Source: Bacillus alkalisoli (GTDB lineage Bacteria > Bacillota > Bacilli > Bacillales > Bacillaceae_I). Taken from it: 64,000 nt of DNA. Positions 1 through 8,026 of this stretch are shown piece by piece. How positions within the stretch are numbered: position 1 is the stretch's first letter; every line of letters begins with the position of its first letter. The stretch spans positions 3,366,665 through 3,430,664 of the forward strand of contig NZ_KZ454944.1 of assembly GCF_002797415.1 (NCBI RefSeq), written 5' to 3'. The position numbers and the translations under genes are program-made. The notes under the pieces were generated by a model. It did not search any database and was not told the origin of the DNA. It saw nothing but the letters and a program-made list of their open reading frames with translations.

Positions 1-79
1 TATCGTCTTCTAAATTAAGTAAGGCACCAATGGCTCCTAGCAACATTTTCTGATCTTCGGCAATGACAATTCTCATCAT
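1..79 (-). CDS. desR: Response regulator DesR, N-terminal part, cut by the window edge
   Basis: Only the first 26 or so codons are visible. They read MMRIVIAEDQKMLLGAIGAL, the start of a NarL/LuxR-type receiver domain with the acidic residues that help bind Mg2+. The closest family I recognise is DesR, the cold-sensing regulator that activates the desaturase gene. A purine-rich RBS (AGGGAGAG) precedes the start codons at 79 and 76. The desaturase lies just upstream on the same strand, which supports the call. In B. subtilis the order is des-desK-desR; here no kinase lies between des and desR, so desK must be elsewhere or downstream of the window. The C-terminal HTH domain is not visible. Confidence 0.75.
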   Translation of the reverse strand, partial: MMRIVIAEDQKMLLGAIGALLNLEDD

Positions 80-123
80 TTATGTTCTCTCCCTATCAGA
101 CGACTCTCTACTCTTTATAAAGT

Positions 124-152
124 AAAGACTTTCCTTCATCAGGAAAGTCTTT
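124..152 (-). terminator. Hairpin between des and desR
   Basis: AAAGACTTTCC and GGAAAGTCTTT form an 11-bp perfect stem with a 7-nt loop directly after the desaturase stop. The U tract on the minus strand is short (CTTTAT), so this could be a leaky terminator that lets some transcripts run into desR. Confidence 0.6.
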
Positions 153-156
153 GTAG

Positions 157-1197
157 TTACTGTTGAGCTCCTGTTTTAGTTTGAACGGAATTGCTCTCTT
201 TTAACAAATGCTTTACATCTCTAAATGTAACAAATGTCTTAGCCTCTTCGTCCCATAAGCGGAAACGCAGTGACTTTAAACTTGTCATAAGTGTAATCGT
301 TGGAACATTGTTTAATGGAGGCGTATTTTTGTGTGCCTCTTCTAATTTATAGTTTGGTACTCTTGGACTTAAATGGTGAACATGGTGATAACCAATATTA
401 CCTGTTAAGAATTGTAATAGTTTAGGTAGTCTGTAGAATGAGCTACCTTCTACAGCTGCTTTCACATACTCCCACTCTTTATCTTCTTCAAAATAAGAAT
501 CTTCAAAAGTATGTTGTACGTAGAACAACCAAACTCCTATAGAACCTGAAATCATAAAAATAGTTCCTTGTACGATTAAAAAAGCCTGCCATCCAATTGC
601 CAAGCATAGTAATACAACAGCTGTGACAATTAAAATATTTGTTAAATAAAGATTATTTTTTTCTTTTCTTCTTGCACCTTTACGGTTAAATCTATTTTTA
701 AAAAGGAACACATAAATTGGACCTAAAATAAACATAACGAAAGGGCTGCGGTATAGACGGTACGCAATACGCGTTTTTAATGGTGCAGCAATATACTCTT
801 CCACTGTTAGTGTCCAAATATCACCAACACCACGTTTATCTAAGTTACCACTTGTTGCGTGATGCACTGAATGCTCATATCCCCATTGGTCGAACGGGAA
901 TAATGTTAATACCCCAGTAAACGTTCCAACTGCTCTATTTAATTTACGATTTTTGAAAAAAGAATGATGTGTACAGTCATGGAAAATGATGAATGTTCTT
1001 GTCATAAATCCAGCTGCTAATACAGCAGGAACCAGCGCTAACCAGTAAGATACGGATAGACTTAAATACGTCAGATACCATAATAGGAAAAAAGGAACTA
1101 ATGTGTTTACCAATTGCCATATACTTTGCATTGTTTGAGACTGCTCAAATGGTGCCACCTGTTTTTTAAGGTTTTTCGTGTTTTGTTGAATACTCAT
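157..1197 (-). CDS. des: Membrane fatty acid desaturase (acyl-lipid, Des type)
   Basis: 346 aa, normal length for a Bacillus acyl-lipid desaturase. It inserts a double bond into membrane phospholipid acyl chains to restore fluidity in the cold. The three histidine boxes that hold the di-iron centre are present: HDCTHH at residues 73-78, HSVHH at 109-113 and HHVHH at 271-275, plus QHTFE near 228. Hydrophobic segments lie between boxes (about 32-70 and 185-225). The start has an AAGGAAG RBS. It is followed by a hairpin and then desR on the same strand, and a DesR-like operator lies upstream, so control by a DesK/DesR phosphorelay is likely. Confidence 0.92.
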   Translation of the reverse strand: MSIQQNTKNLKKQVAPFEQSQTMQSIWQLVNTLVPFFLLWYLTYLSLSVSYWLALVPAVLAAGFMTRTFIIFHDCTHHSFFKNRKLNRAVGTFTGVLTLFPFDQWGYEHSVHHATSGNLDKRGVGDIWTLTVEEYIAAPLKTRIAYRLYRSPFVMFILGPIYVFLFKNRFNRKGARRKEKNNLYLTNILIVTAVVLLCLAIGWQAFLIVQGTIFMISGSIGVWLFYVQHTFEDSYFEEDKEWEYVKAAVEGSSFYRLPKLLQFLTGNIGYHHVHHLSPRVPNYKLEEAHKNTPPLNNVPTITLMTSLKSLRFRLWDEEAKTFVTFRDVKHLLKESNSVQTKTGAQQ

Positions 1198-1237
1198 AAA
1201 TCACATTCACTTCCTTGTGTTTTTGTTGTTATTCATA

Positions 1238-1310
1238 AGTATACCCAAACAAAAAATTCTTGTTAGTACCAGGTGTCATGTGCAGAGTATGACATTTGTC
1301 ATGTTGGTAC
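1238..1310 (-). promoter_or_regulatory. des promoter with DesR-like operator
   Basis: On the minus strand a TATACT -10 element (1238-1243) lacks a good -35, as expected of an activator-dependent promoter. Upstream lies a palindrome ATGAC-N4-GTCAT (1289-1302), with another GTCATG at 1275 and an outer GTACCA/TGGTAC pair (1266-1271, 1305-1310). Position and symmetry fit tandem DesR sites. Assignment to DesR is inference. Confidence 0.6.
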
Positions 1311-1380
1311 GGAAAAACCGCTTTATATCAAAGAAAAAATTTTTTAAAAAAATATTTTTATTTTCCTGAATGAAATAGAA

Positions 1381-1404
1381 AGAGGAACAGTCTCCTGTTC
1401 CTCT
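1381..1404 (-). terminator. Terminator of the Gfo/Idh/MocA gene
   Basis: AGAGGAACAG and CTGTTCCTCT form a 10-bp stem with a 4-nt loop just after the oxidoreductase stop codon. The minus strand beyond it is U-rich. Confidence 0.7.
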
Positions 1405-1410
1405 TGCATT

Positions 1411-2484
1411 CTATTCCAATATTATTGTTCTTTTTTCTTCATGTGACACTTTTATTGCATCAAGTATCATTTGCACTTGATGACCATCTTCTAATGTTGG
1501 TAGATGTGGGTGTATTTCGTTTTCTGCTAACGCCTTATACAATGAATCGATAGAGCGATACAACGCATTATAGTAACCCGCTGCTACTTGGTTCATCCCA
1601 TTTGGAATGTCTAAGGCTGACTCTAGCTCCACTTCTTCAAGCAGTTCGTTACCTAATCCAAGCTGCACTTTGCTATCTTCTTGCATTTTTAGAGTTCCTT
1701 CTGTTCCGTAAACTTCTAGTTGCCATCCTTCTGCGTGGCGAACTGCGATGGAACAACCTACAGAGAAAGTTCCCCCGCCAACAAAATCTCCAATCGCTTG
1801 AAACGCATCGTCTGCAGTACGTACTTCTTTTTCACCGTTTTCATCTATATATTCAGGTACGTGAGTTGTTAACTGGCCAGATAAAGAATTGATCTTCGCA
1901 TTCGTCCACCAAAGAAGGGAATCAAACAAGTGAGAACCAACTGCCCCAAGCATCCCTCCAGCTTGATCTTTTTGACTTAACCAGCCACGCTTATTTGTTG
2001 CATATCTTTCATAGCCTGCAATATTTAAAGAGAAATTCACATGGAGTACTTTTCCTAATTTACCACTTTCTATCATTTCCTTAATCTTTTGTCTTGCTGG
2101 TAAGAATCTATATTCAAAATTGATAAATCCTAATTTCCCTGCTTCATCTCTTGCCTTTATCATGTTCTCGGATTCTTGCTTGTTAAATGACATTGGTTTT
2201 TCACATAGTACGTGTACACCCTTTTCGTATGCTTTTAGGACCATGTCGTGATGAAGTAACGGAGCAGAAGCAACGACAACTAAGTCCAACTCCTCTTTAG
2301 CGACCATGTCTTGCCAGTTGTTGTATACATTTTGAATGCCTGTCTCTTCTTTTATTTCATCAAGTCTTCCGCGCGCAACACTTGAAATAGCTGTAACTTC
2401 ATATCCAGGGTGACTTTTCATAACTGGTGCATGTACTTTTGCTCCAAATCCGGTGCCGATAATGCCTACCTTAATCTTTTTCAT
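1411..2484 (-). CDS. Gfo/Idh/MocA family NAD(P)-dependent oxidoreductase
   Basis: 357 aa from the ATG at 2484, chosen because AAAGGGG lies 9 nt upstream; the frame is open 14 codons further but without an RBS. The N-terminus carries the Rossmann motif GIIGTGFGAKVHAP for NAD(P), and EKPMSF is the family's conserved EKP motif at the cofactor site. The C-terminal half fits the GFO_IDH_MocA beta-sheet domain. Members oxidise or reduce sugars, inositols or related polyols; the substrate cannot be told from sequence. It stands alone: a repeat array lies directly upstream and its own terminator follows. Confidence 0.88.
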   Translation of the reverse strand: MKKIKVGIIGTGFGAKVHAPVMKSHPGYEVTAISSVARGRLDEIKEETGIQNVYNNWQDMVAKEELDLVVVASAPLLHHDMVLKAYEKGVHVLCEKPMSFNKQESENMIKARDEAGKLGFINFEYRFLPARQKIKEMIESGKLGKVLHVNFSLNIAGYERYATNKRGWLSQKDQAGGMLGAVGSHLFDSLLWWTNAKINSLSGQLTTHVPEYIDENGEKEVRTADDAFQAIGDFVGGGTFSVGCSIAVRHAEGWQLEVYGTEGTLKMQEDSKVQLGLGNELLEEVELESALDIPNGMNQVAAGYYNALYRSIDSLYKALAENEIHPHLPTLEDGHQVQMILDAIKVSHEEKRTIILE

Positions 2485-2586
2485 GTTTGTTTTCCCCTTT
2501 ATGGTGACTTTTTTGTTTAGATTCACTCTTTTTTAAGTTCCACAAAAGATAGGAAGTTTCCTTCTTAAAGGTAAATATCCTAATTC

Positions 2587-3033
2587 TGTTTCAATCCCTT
2601 TGATTTGTGTTTCAATATACATAGTTTGTGTTTCAATCTCATTCAATTCTGTTTCAGTCACTATCCCAGCTAGTCTTTCTGTTTCAATCCTCTATATTTG
2701 TGTTTCAATTTTCATGGGTTGTGTTTCAATCTCATTCACTTCTGTTTCAATCACTATCCCAGCTAGCATTTCTGTTTCAATCCTCTATATTTGTGTTTCA
2801 ATTTACATAGTTTGTGTTTCAATCTCATTCAATTCTGTTTCAATCCGTATCCCAGCTAGCATTTCTGTTTCAATTCTCTATATTTGTGTTTCAATTTACA
2901 TGGTTTGTGTTTCAATCTCATTCACTTCTGTTTCAGTCACTATCCCAGCTAGTCTTTCTGTTTCAATCCTCTATATTTGTGTTTCAATTTTCATGGGTTG
3001 TGTTTCAATCTCATTCACTTCTGTTTCAATCCC
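2587..3033. repeat. Array 1: 20 monomers of TGTTTCAAT in a 93-bp cycle
   Basis: TGTTTCA(A/G)T starts at 2587, 2608, 2629, 2650, 2680, 2701, 2722, 2743 and so on to 3022. Spacing is 21, 21, 21, 30 repeated, giving an exact 93-bp cycle with no slip over 445 bp. The segments between the cores vary. The open frames that run through it are Ser/Val/Ile-rich, occur in several frames and have no RBS, so I regard it as noncoding. It fills the gap between the DUF1456 gene and the oxidoreductase. Confidence 0.9.
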
Positions 3034-3071
3034 CAACTCAACACATACAAACAAACATACCAACTAATAAA

Positions 3072-3106
3072 TAAAAAAGGACAAGCCTCCAACACGGGCC
3101 TGACCT
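3072..3106 (-). terminator. Terminator of the DUF1456 gene
   Basis: AGGACAAGCC (3078-3087) pairs with GGCCTGACCT (3097-3106), followed on the minus strand by TTTTTTAT. It lies 10 nt after the stop codon. Confidence 0.7.
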
Positions 3107-3115
3107 CCTCTACTA

Positions 3116-3628
3116 TTATCCTCTATGCTTCAAAGCTAACCCCTTCAAGAAGTTTCTAGCGTACTTGTCGCCACATTCTTTATAGTTTTTGTGGCCTTTT
3201 TTTCTTAAGAAAGCCCCTAGTTCTCCTTTTGAAATAGTCGCAGATCCTGGTTCTTCAATAATTTCTAACATATCCTCGCTTGTTAAAGCTAGAGCGATTT
3301 TCACCTTCTTTAATAACATGTTATTCACATGTTCATTAGTAAGTGGCGGGAATTCTGGCTGACCAGGTTTTGGCTCTTGCTTGCCTCTTTTAAACGTAAT
3401 AAAACCATTTAAAAAAGATTCGAGCATTTTGTTGTTACAACTCATATATTCATCATTTTCTATTAATTCGCCTAACGCATTATACTCATCTTCCACTGGC
3501 TTTGATAGCATTTTTTGCACTTCTTCTTTTGTCACATCGACTCCGCCTAGTTTGAATATCTCTATCATATCGATATCCCTTATATCTAGTGCGTATCTTA
3601 ATCTTATTAAAATATCGTTATTCGTCAT
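3116..3628 (-). CDS. DUF1456 (YehS-like) family protein
   Basis: 170 aa with two copies of the DUF1456 repeat, roughly residues 2-68 and 94-160. Each starts like NNDILIRLRYALDI or NNMLLKKVKIAL and ends near FLNGF or FLKGL. The C-terminus HKNYKECGDKYARNFLKGLA matches the family's typical ending. The biochemical role is unknown; the protein is cytosolic and probably helical. AGGAGG lies 7 nt before the ATG. It is monocistronic, with its own terminator, and runs towards repeat array 1. Confidence 0.82.
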   Translation of the reverse strand: MTNNDILIRLRYALDIRDIDMIEIFKLGGVDVTKEEVQKMLSKPVEDEYNALGELIENDEYMSCNNKMLESFLNGFITFKRGKQEPKPGQPEFPPLTNEHVNNMLLKKVKIALALTSEDMLEIIEEPGSATISKGELGAFLRKKGHKNYKECGDKYARNFLKGLALKHRG

Positions 3629-3799
3629 GTATGTGCCTCCTATAGACCTACTTACTAATTGTATTTCCCTGTTTCCATTACTATATTCTAACAGAAAACG
3701 AAGCCTGTTTTATAAAAATAAAAAAATACCTTCTTTACAAATTGGAAAAATTAACATATTATAGAAATATATTATGGAACGGAAAGCGAGGGATGTTGT

Positions 3800-3871
3800 A
3801 TGAGAAAATTATTCATTGTTGTAAATGTCGAATCAAATACTTGTACACAGTCCTTGTATATCTTTAGTTAA
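3800..3871 (+). CDS. Possible 23-aa leader peptide or small protein
   Basis: ATG at 3800 with GAGGG 7 nt upstream opens a 23-codon frame starting MRKLFIVVNVESNTC. It is followed 30 nt later by a U-tailed hairpin. No family is recognised. It may be a leader peptide for the downstream GTPase gene, a small independent transcript, or chance. Confidence 0.3.
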   Translation: MRKLFIVVNVESNTCTQSLYIFS

Positions 3872-3900
3872 ACTTCTTCTTTATTTAAGTAGGACACTAA

Positions 3901-3935
3901 AACCATGGGCTGTGTATTAGCTCATGGTTTTTATT
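3901..3935 (+). terminator. First of two tandem terminators ahead of rsgA
   Basis: AACCATGGGCT (3901-3911) pairs with AGCTCATGGTT (3919-3929), followed by TTTTATTTT. It looks like a functional intrinsic terminator or attenuator. Confidence 0.75.
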
Positions 3936-3941
3936 TTCTTA

Positions 3942-3974
3942 AAAGACCGTGAATTTACCGCGGTCTTTTTTTAT
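3942..3974 (+). terminator. Second tandem terminator, 25 nt before the rsgA RBS region
   Basis: AAAGACCG (3942-3949) pairs with CGGTCTTT (3961-3968), followed by TTTTTATTG. There is little room for a promoter between this hairpin and the RBS at 3988, so rsgA transcription may have to pass through it. Confidence 0.7.
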
Positions 3975-3999
3975 TGTCCGAAAAATAGGAGGAAAGAAA

Positions 4000-5064
4000 T
4001 TGAATATACAAAAACTTGGTTGGAATAAAACATTAGAAAATAGTTTTTTAGAAATAGAAAATGCTAGTCAATATACGGTTGGTAGGGTTATGTTGGAGCA
4101 TAAAAGGCTTTACCGAGTAGCTACTGAAACAGGAGAATTGTTAGCCGAAGTATCTGGAAAGTTTCGCTTTGTGGCTCACGCACGTGAAGACTTTCCTGCA
4201 GTCGGTGATTGGGTCGTTATTAGTGTGAGAGAGTCGGAAGGGAAAGCAACGATTCATCATCTTCTTCCTCGCTTCAGTAAGTTTTCTAGAAAAGTCGCTG
4301 GCGAAAATACAGAAGAGCAAATTGTTGCCGTAAACGTTGATACAGTTTTCTTAGTGCAATCTCTCAATCACGATTTTAACCCACGTAGACTCGAAAGATA
4401 TTTAGTGATGGCTTGGGAAAGTGGAGCAAATCCAGTTGTGTTGCTAACAAAAGCTGATTTGTGTGAGGATGTAGAGTCACTAATTAACGAAGTGGAAGCT
4501 GTTGCATTCGGAATACCCATTCATGTCATTAGTGTAAAAGAAGAAACAGGAATCGAGGCGTTACAGCCGTATTTTCAAGAAGGAAAAACGGTAGCTTTAC
4601 TTGGTTCATCAGGTACAGGAAAATCAACATTAACGAACTATTTAATCGGCGAGTATAAACAAGAAGTTAAAGAAGTACGAGAAGATGATGATAAAGGTAA
4701 GCATACAACAACATATAGAGAATTGTATTTACTCAACAGTGGCGGGCTTGTTCTAGATACTCCTGGTATGCGAGAATTACAACTTTGGGAAGCGGATCAC
4801 TCTATTTCTCAAAGCTTTCAAGACATTGAAGCGTTAACCGGGCAGTGTCAATTCAGAGATTGCACCCATAAAAATGAACCAAACTGTGCTGTACAACTGG
4901 CAATAACGGAAGGCCAAATGGACGATAGCAGATTACAAAGTTACTTCAAATTACAAAAAGAACTTGCTTACTTAGAAAGAAAAACAAACAAGCAGGCTCA
5001 ATTAGCAGAAAAGGCAAAGTGGAAGAAGATAACTTCTAGCGTTAAGGGAAAAGGTAGAAGGTAA
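4000..5064 (+). CDS. rsgA: RsgA-type circularly permuted GTPase (ribosome small-subunit dependent)
   Basis: 354 aa from a TTG at 4000 with AGGAGG 7 nt upstream. An in-frame GTG at 3949 lies inside a terminator stem and is rejected. The G motifs are in permuted order: TKAD (about 150-153, G4), GSSGTGKST (202-210, P-loop) and DTPGM (253-257, G3). An N-terminal OB-fold region precedes them. A C-terminal Cys-Cys-His-Cys zinc motif lies at about 283, 288, 290 and 296. RsgA enzymes help late 30S maturation. The length exceeds the usual 290-300 aa, so this may be the longer second paralogue found in some Bacillus rather than the main yloQ gene. Confidence 0.88.
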   Translation: MNIQKLGWNKTLENSFLEIENASQYTVGRVMLEHKRLYRVATETGELLAEVSGKFRFVAHAREDFPAVGDWVVISVRESEGKATIHHLLPRFSKFSRKVAGENTEEQIVAVNVDTVFLVQSLNHDFNPRRLERYLVMAWESGANPVVLLTKADLCEDVESLINEVEAVAFGIPIHVISVKEETGIEALQPYFQEGKTVALLGSSGTGKSTLTNYLIGEYKQEVKEVREDDDKGKHTTTYRELYLLNSGGLVLDTPGMRELQLWEADHSISQSFQDIEALTGQCQFRDCTHKNEPNCAVQLAITEGQMDDSRLQSYFKLQKELAYLERKTNKQAQLAEKAKWKKITSSVKGKGRR

Positions 5065-5075
5065 TTCAAAGCATT

Positions 5076-5113
5076 AGGCCAGCCTTCTAATATAGTAAAG
5101 GCTGGTCTTTTTG
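5076..5113 (+). terminator. Terminator of rsgA
   Basis: AGGCCAGCCTT pairs with AAGGCTGGTCT (one G-U pair), followed by TTTTTG. It begins 12 nt after the rsgA stop. Confidence 0.8.
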
Positions 5114-5195
5114 TATTCATTCATTCTAGTGTTTTACTAAATAATAATGGTAAAATTAAACACATCTAATAAAAATCCTAATTAGGAGGCTCACA

Positions 5196-5603
5196 ATGAC
5201 CCCACCAAAACATATTGTTTCTGCTGCCGTAATAGTTTTAAATGAACAGAATGAACTGTTATTAATAAAAGGACCGCGTAGAGGATGGGAAATGCCTGGT
5301 GGCCAAGTGGAAGAAGGGGAATCGTTTACTTCCGCTGCAGTTAGAGAAGTGAAAGAAGAGTCTGGAATAGATATAGAAATCACGAAGTTTTGTGGTATTT
5401 TTCAAAATGTTAAAGACTCCATTTGTAATACATTATATCTAGGAAAACCAATTGGAGGAAAATTAACGACAACTCCTGAAGCTGTAGAAGTTGGTTATTT
5501 TCCAATTGAACAAGCATTAGATATGGTAACGTGGAAAAATTTTAGAGAACGAATAGAGCTTTGTTTAAATGAGGAAATTCATCCATTTTTAGTTGAATTT
5601 TAA
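5196..5603 (+). CDS. Nudix hydrolase
   Basis: 135 aa. The Nudix box is intact: GGQVEEGESFTSAAVREVKE followed by ESG, about residues 35-57, giving the G-x5-E-x7-R-E-x2-E-E pattern that binds the divalent metal. Nudix enzymes cleave nucleoside diphosphates linked to another group; the substrate is not predictable here. AGGAGG lies 6 nt before the ATG. A small membrane protein gene begins 23 nt downstream, so the two are probably cotranscribed. Confidence 0.88.
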   Translation: MTPPKHIVSAAVIVLNEQNELLLIKGPRRGWEMPGGQVEEGESFTSAAVREVKEESGIDIEITKFCGIFQNVKDSICNTLYLGKPIGGKLTTTPEAVEVGYFPIEQALDMVTWKNFRERIELCLNEEIHPFLVEF

Positions 5604-5626
5604 TTTAAATGTTTAGGAGTGACATC

Positions 5627-5806
5627 ATGCCTGATAAGAAACCATTCAACGATGCTTTAGGCCATTTGAAAGGAATAGGGGCAGCTCCGGCGAAAGTAGA
5701 TTTAGCTAAACTGCCAAAACCGATAAGATTTATTGGGTATTTTATTATTAGCTTTATTTTCTTATCTATTATCCTATTATTGGTTGGATTATACTTGAAC
5801 GGATAG
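5627..5806 (+). CDS. Small single-pass membrane protein
   Basis: 59 aa from the ATG at 5627; TAGGAG lies 8 nt upstream, and an upstream ATG at 5609 has no RBS. The first 30 residues are polar, then a hydrophobic helix (about 33-56, IGYFIISFIFLSIILLLVGL) ends the protein, so it is probably a tail-anchored or single-pass membrane protein. No family recognised. It follows the Nudix gene closely. Confidence 0.55.
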   Translation: MPDKKPFNDALGHLKGIGAAPAKVDLAKLPKPIRFIGYFIISFIFLSIILLLVGLYLNG

Positions 5807-5924
5807 TTTTCTAGACCGATCCATTGATATGTTTATATTCAAGAGCATATTAAAAGCTATCTATCTCCTTCACATGATAAGATAACTTTGGACTTACTAT
5901 CTTAATGAGAGAAGGAAAAACATT

Positions 5925-7199
5925 TTGGAAAATCAGTCTGCAAAAGAATTAGGTTTGCAAAGTTATGTAAAATCCACTGACAAACAAAAAGGACTATATA
6001 AACGAACATTAATAATCATTGTTATTGCTCAAATCTTTGGTGGAGCTGGGCTTGCAGCTGGGATAACGGTTGGGGCTCTTCTTGCTAAAGACATGCTTGG
6101 CACAGAGAGTTTTGCAGGGTTACCTGTAGCGCTGTTTACTTTAGGATCAGCAGGAGCAGCACTTTTAGTTGGTCGAATTTCTCAAAGGTATGGTCGTCGT
6201 CCTGGACTAACTTTTGGGTTTTTAGTTGGTAGTATAGGTGCGATTGGAGTCATTATTGCTGCTATATTTAGTAACATTATACTTTTATTTGTTTCTTTAT
6301 TAATCTATGGTTCTGGTGCTGCCACAAACTTGCAATCTCGTTATGCTGGGACCGACTTAGCTACTTCTAAACAACGAGCGACTGCCGTGAGCATCGCATT
6401 AGTATCTACCACATTCGGTGCAGTTGCAGGTCCAAATTTAGTGGAGGTAATGGGAACATTTGCAATATCTATCGGAATTCCACCTTTAGCAGGTCCATTT
6501 ATTTTAGCTGCTACAGCATACATCCTTGCAGGTTTAGTAATCTTTATTTTCATGAGGCCAGACCCTTTAGTTGTTTCTCAACTTATTACTGAACAAAATA
6601 AGAATAATGAAACCGCAACATCTGAGCTTGCCTCCTCTTTTATAAACAAACAAGGAATTATGCTCGGTGCAAGTGTTATGATTGTCACACAAATTGTAAT
6701 GGTTGCAATTATGACGATGACACCTGTACATATGGGGCATCACGGTCACGGATTAAATGCGATTGGACTAATTATCGGTATTCACGTTGGCTCTATGTAC
6801 CTTCCATCCTTAGTAACCGGTATTCTCGTGGACAAAGTTGGCCGCATCGCGATGGCCATTACGGCTGGAATCACTCTCCTCTTCTCAGGTATTTTAGCTT
6901 CATTTGCTACTGATTCTATGTGGATGTTAGGGGTTGCTCTTGCCTTGCTTGGACTCGGGTGGAACTTTGGATTAATAAGTGGAACCGCATTGCTCGTTGA
7001 TTCTACAAGCCCATCCAATCGAGCAAAAACACAAGGTACTGTTGATGTTTTTATCGCATTAGCTGGTGCAGCTGGAGGAGTATTATCTGGGATTATTGTT
7101 GCTTACACAAGCTTTTCTACCCTATCCATTACTGGAGGAATACTTTCCCTTTTACTCATACCCGTTGCCATTTGGTACCGTTATAAGTCTAATGAATAG
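5925..7199 (+). CDS. Major facilitator superfamily transporter
   Basis: 424 aa with about 12 hydrophobic segments split by a polar loop near residues 225-245. After TM2 comes GRISQRYGRRPG, the loop 2-3 MFS signature; the equivalent in the second half is GILVDKVGR. A His-rich stretch, MGHHGHG, lies at the start of the second half. The fold points to a proton-coupled efflux or uptake carrier with unknown substrate. The start is a TTG after GAAGGA. It is monocistronic and shares a bidirectional terminator with the convergent ABC operon. Confidence 0.85.
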   Translation: MENQSAKELGLQSYVKSTDKQKGLYKRTLIIIVIAQIFGGAGLAAGITVGALLAKDMLGTESFAGLPVALFTLGSAGAALLVGRISQRYGRRPGLTFGFLVGSIGAIGVIIAAIFSNIILLFVSLLIYGSGAATNLQSRYAGTDLATSKQRATAVSIALVSTTFGAVAGPNLVEVMGTFAISIGIPPLAGPFILAATAYILAGLVIFIFMRPDPLVVSQLITEQNKNNETATSELASSFINKQGIMLGASVMIVTQIVMVAIMTMTPVHMGHHGHGLNAIGLIIGIHVGSMYLPSLVTGILVDKVGRIAMAITAGITLLFSGILASFATDSMWMLGVALALLGLGWNFGLISGTALLVDSTSPSNRAKTQGTVDVFIALAGAAGGVLSGIIVAYTSFSTLSITGGILSLLLIPVAIWYRYKSNE

Positions 7200-7209
7200 C
7201 TACAAAAAA

Positions 7210-7252
7210 GGAGAAGCACATTACATCTTTAATCGTTGTAATGTGCTTCTTC
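7210..7252. terminator. Bidirectional terminator between MFS and ABC genes
   Basis: GAAGCACATTAC (7213-7224) and GTAATGTGCTTC (7238-7249) form a perfect 12-bp stem. A-rich sequence on the left and T-rich on the right allow termination on both strands of the two convergent genes. Confidence 0.8.
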
Positions 7253-8026
7253 CTAATATTGTCCTAACAACCCTTTCTTTATTGCAGTCTTTTCGCAAAG
7301 CCTAAACACGAGTAGCCCGAGGATTAAGTAAACGACTGAATTAACTAATAAAATACTATAATCAGACCAAGGCAACTGAGATAAAGAGAGATTTTCCATC
7401 ATTACATTCCTTACCATGTTTACTCCTTTTACGAATGGAGCTAATACTAGATAAGGTGCCACTGTTAATGGAACGAAGACTAGCGCCATTAATACAAATT
7501 GGAAAATTTGCAAGAAAGCTTGGATTTGTTTAAAAATGATTGCCAACCCAGCAATCATAAAACTAACCCCAATCATACTAACCATCGTTAGGAGAATAAT
7601 AGGGATTGTCGTCATTGGATTCAAGTTCAGCCATTGTCCTGAAGTTAGCATAGCTGCAAAGAGTAAAAATGTCATCATAGTTGATTGCAAGAAAAGTTGA
7701 CCTATTACACGACTAAGCATTATTTTCCAAACACCCATTGGCGACATGTACAATTGCTCTAACGTACCCCTCATCGCCTCCGTTATGACAGTGAAACCAA
7801 TAAAGTTCAAAGTCATTAAAGTTAACCCCCAAAACACGACACTTACGATAGAGTATTGAACATTCGCTTCAAAACTTGCTGGATCTCCAATAAACATAAT
7901 GCCAAAAAACGCCGCTAAAAAGACAATATAGAAAGTTAATAGTAGTGCAATAGTATTTGGTAAATAACGTTTCAGCTCTATATATTCTTTTCGAAAGTTC
8001 GTACTCAATAAGTTAAGCCATTGCAT
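7253..8026 (-). CDS. ABC-2 type transporter permease
   Basis: 257 aa with six predicted membrane helices and the ABC-2 permease pattern of a cytosolic N-terminus (WLNLLSTNFRKEYIELKRY) before TM1. It would form the channel of an exporter with the ATPase encoded upstream. Start and ATPase stop overlap by 14 bp, so translation is coupled. The cargo (drug, lipid, peptide or ion) cannot be inferred. Confidence 0.82.
   Translation of the reverse strand: MQWLNLLSTNFRKEYIELKRYLPNTIALLLTFYIVFLAAFFGIMFIGDPASFEANVQYSIVSVVFWGLTLMTLNFIGFTVITEAMRGTLEQLYMSPMGVWKIMLSRVIGQLFLQSTMMTFLLFAAMLTSGQWLNLNPMTTIPIILLTMVSMIGVSFMIAGLAIIFKQIQAFLQIFQFVLMALVFVPLTVAPYLVLAPFVKGVNMVRNVMMENLSLSQLPWSDYSILLVNSVVYLILGLLVFRLCEKTAIKKGLLGQY

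Noticed and set aside
3949-3999. GTG start at 3949 for rsgA, adding 17 residues
   Set aside because: It lies inside a terminator stem without RBS; the TTG at 4000 has AGGAGG at proper distance.
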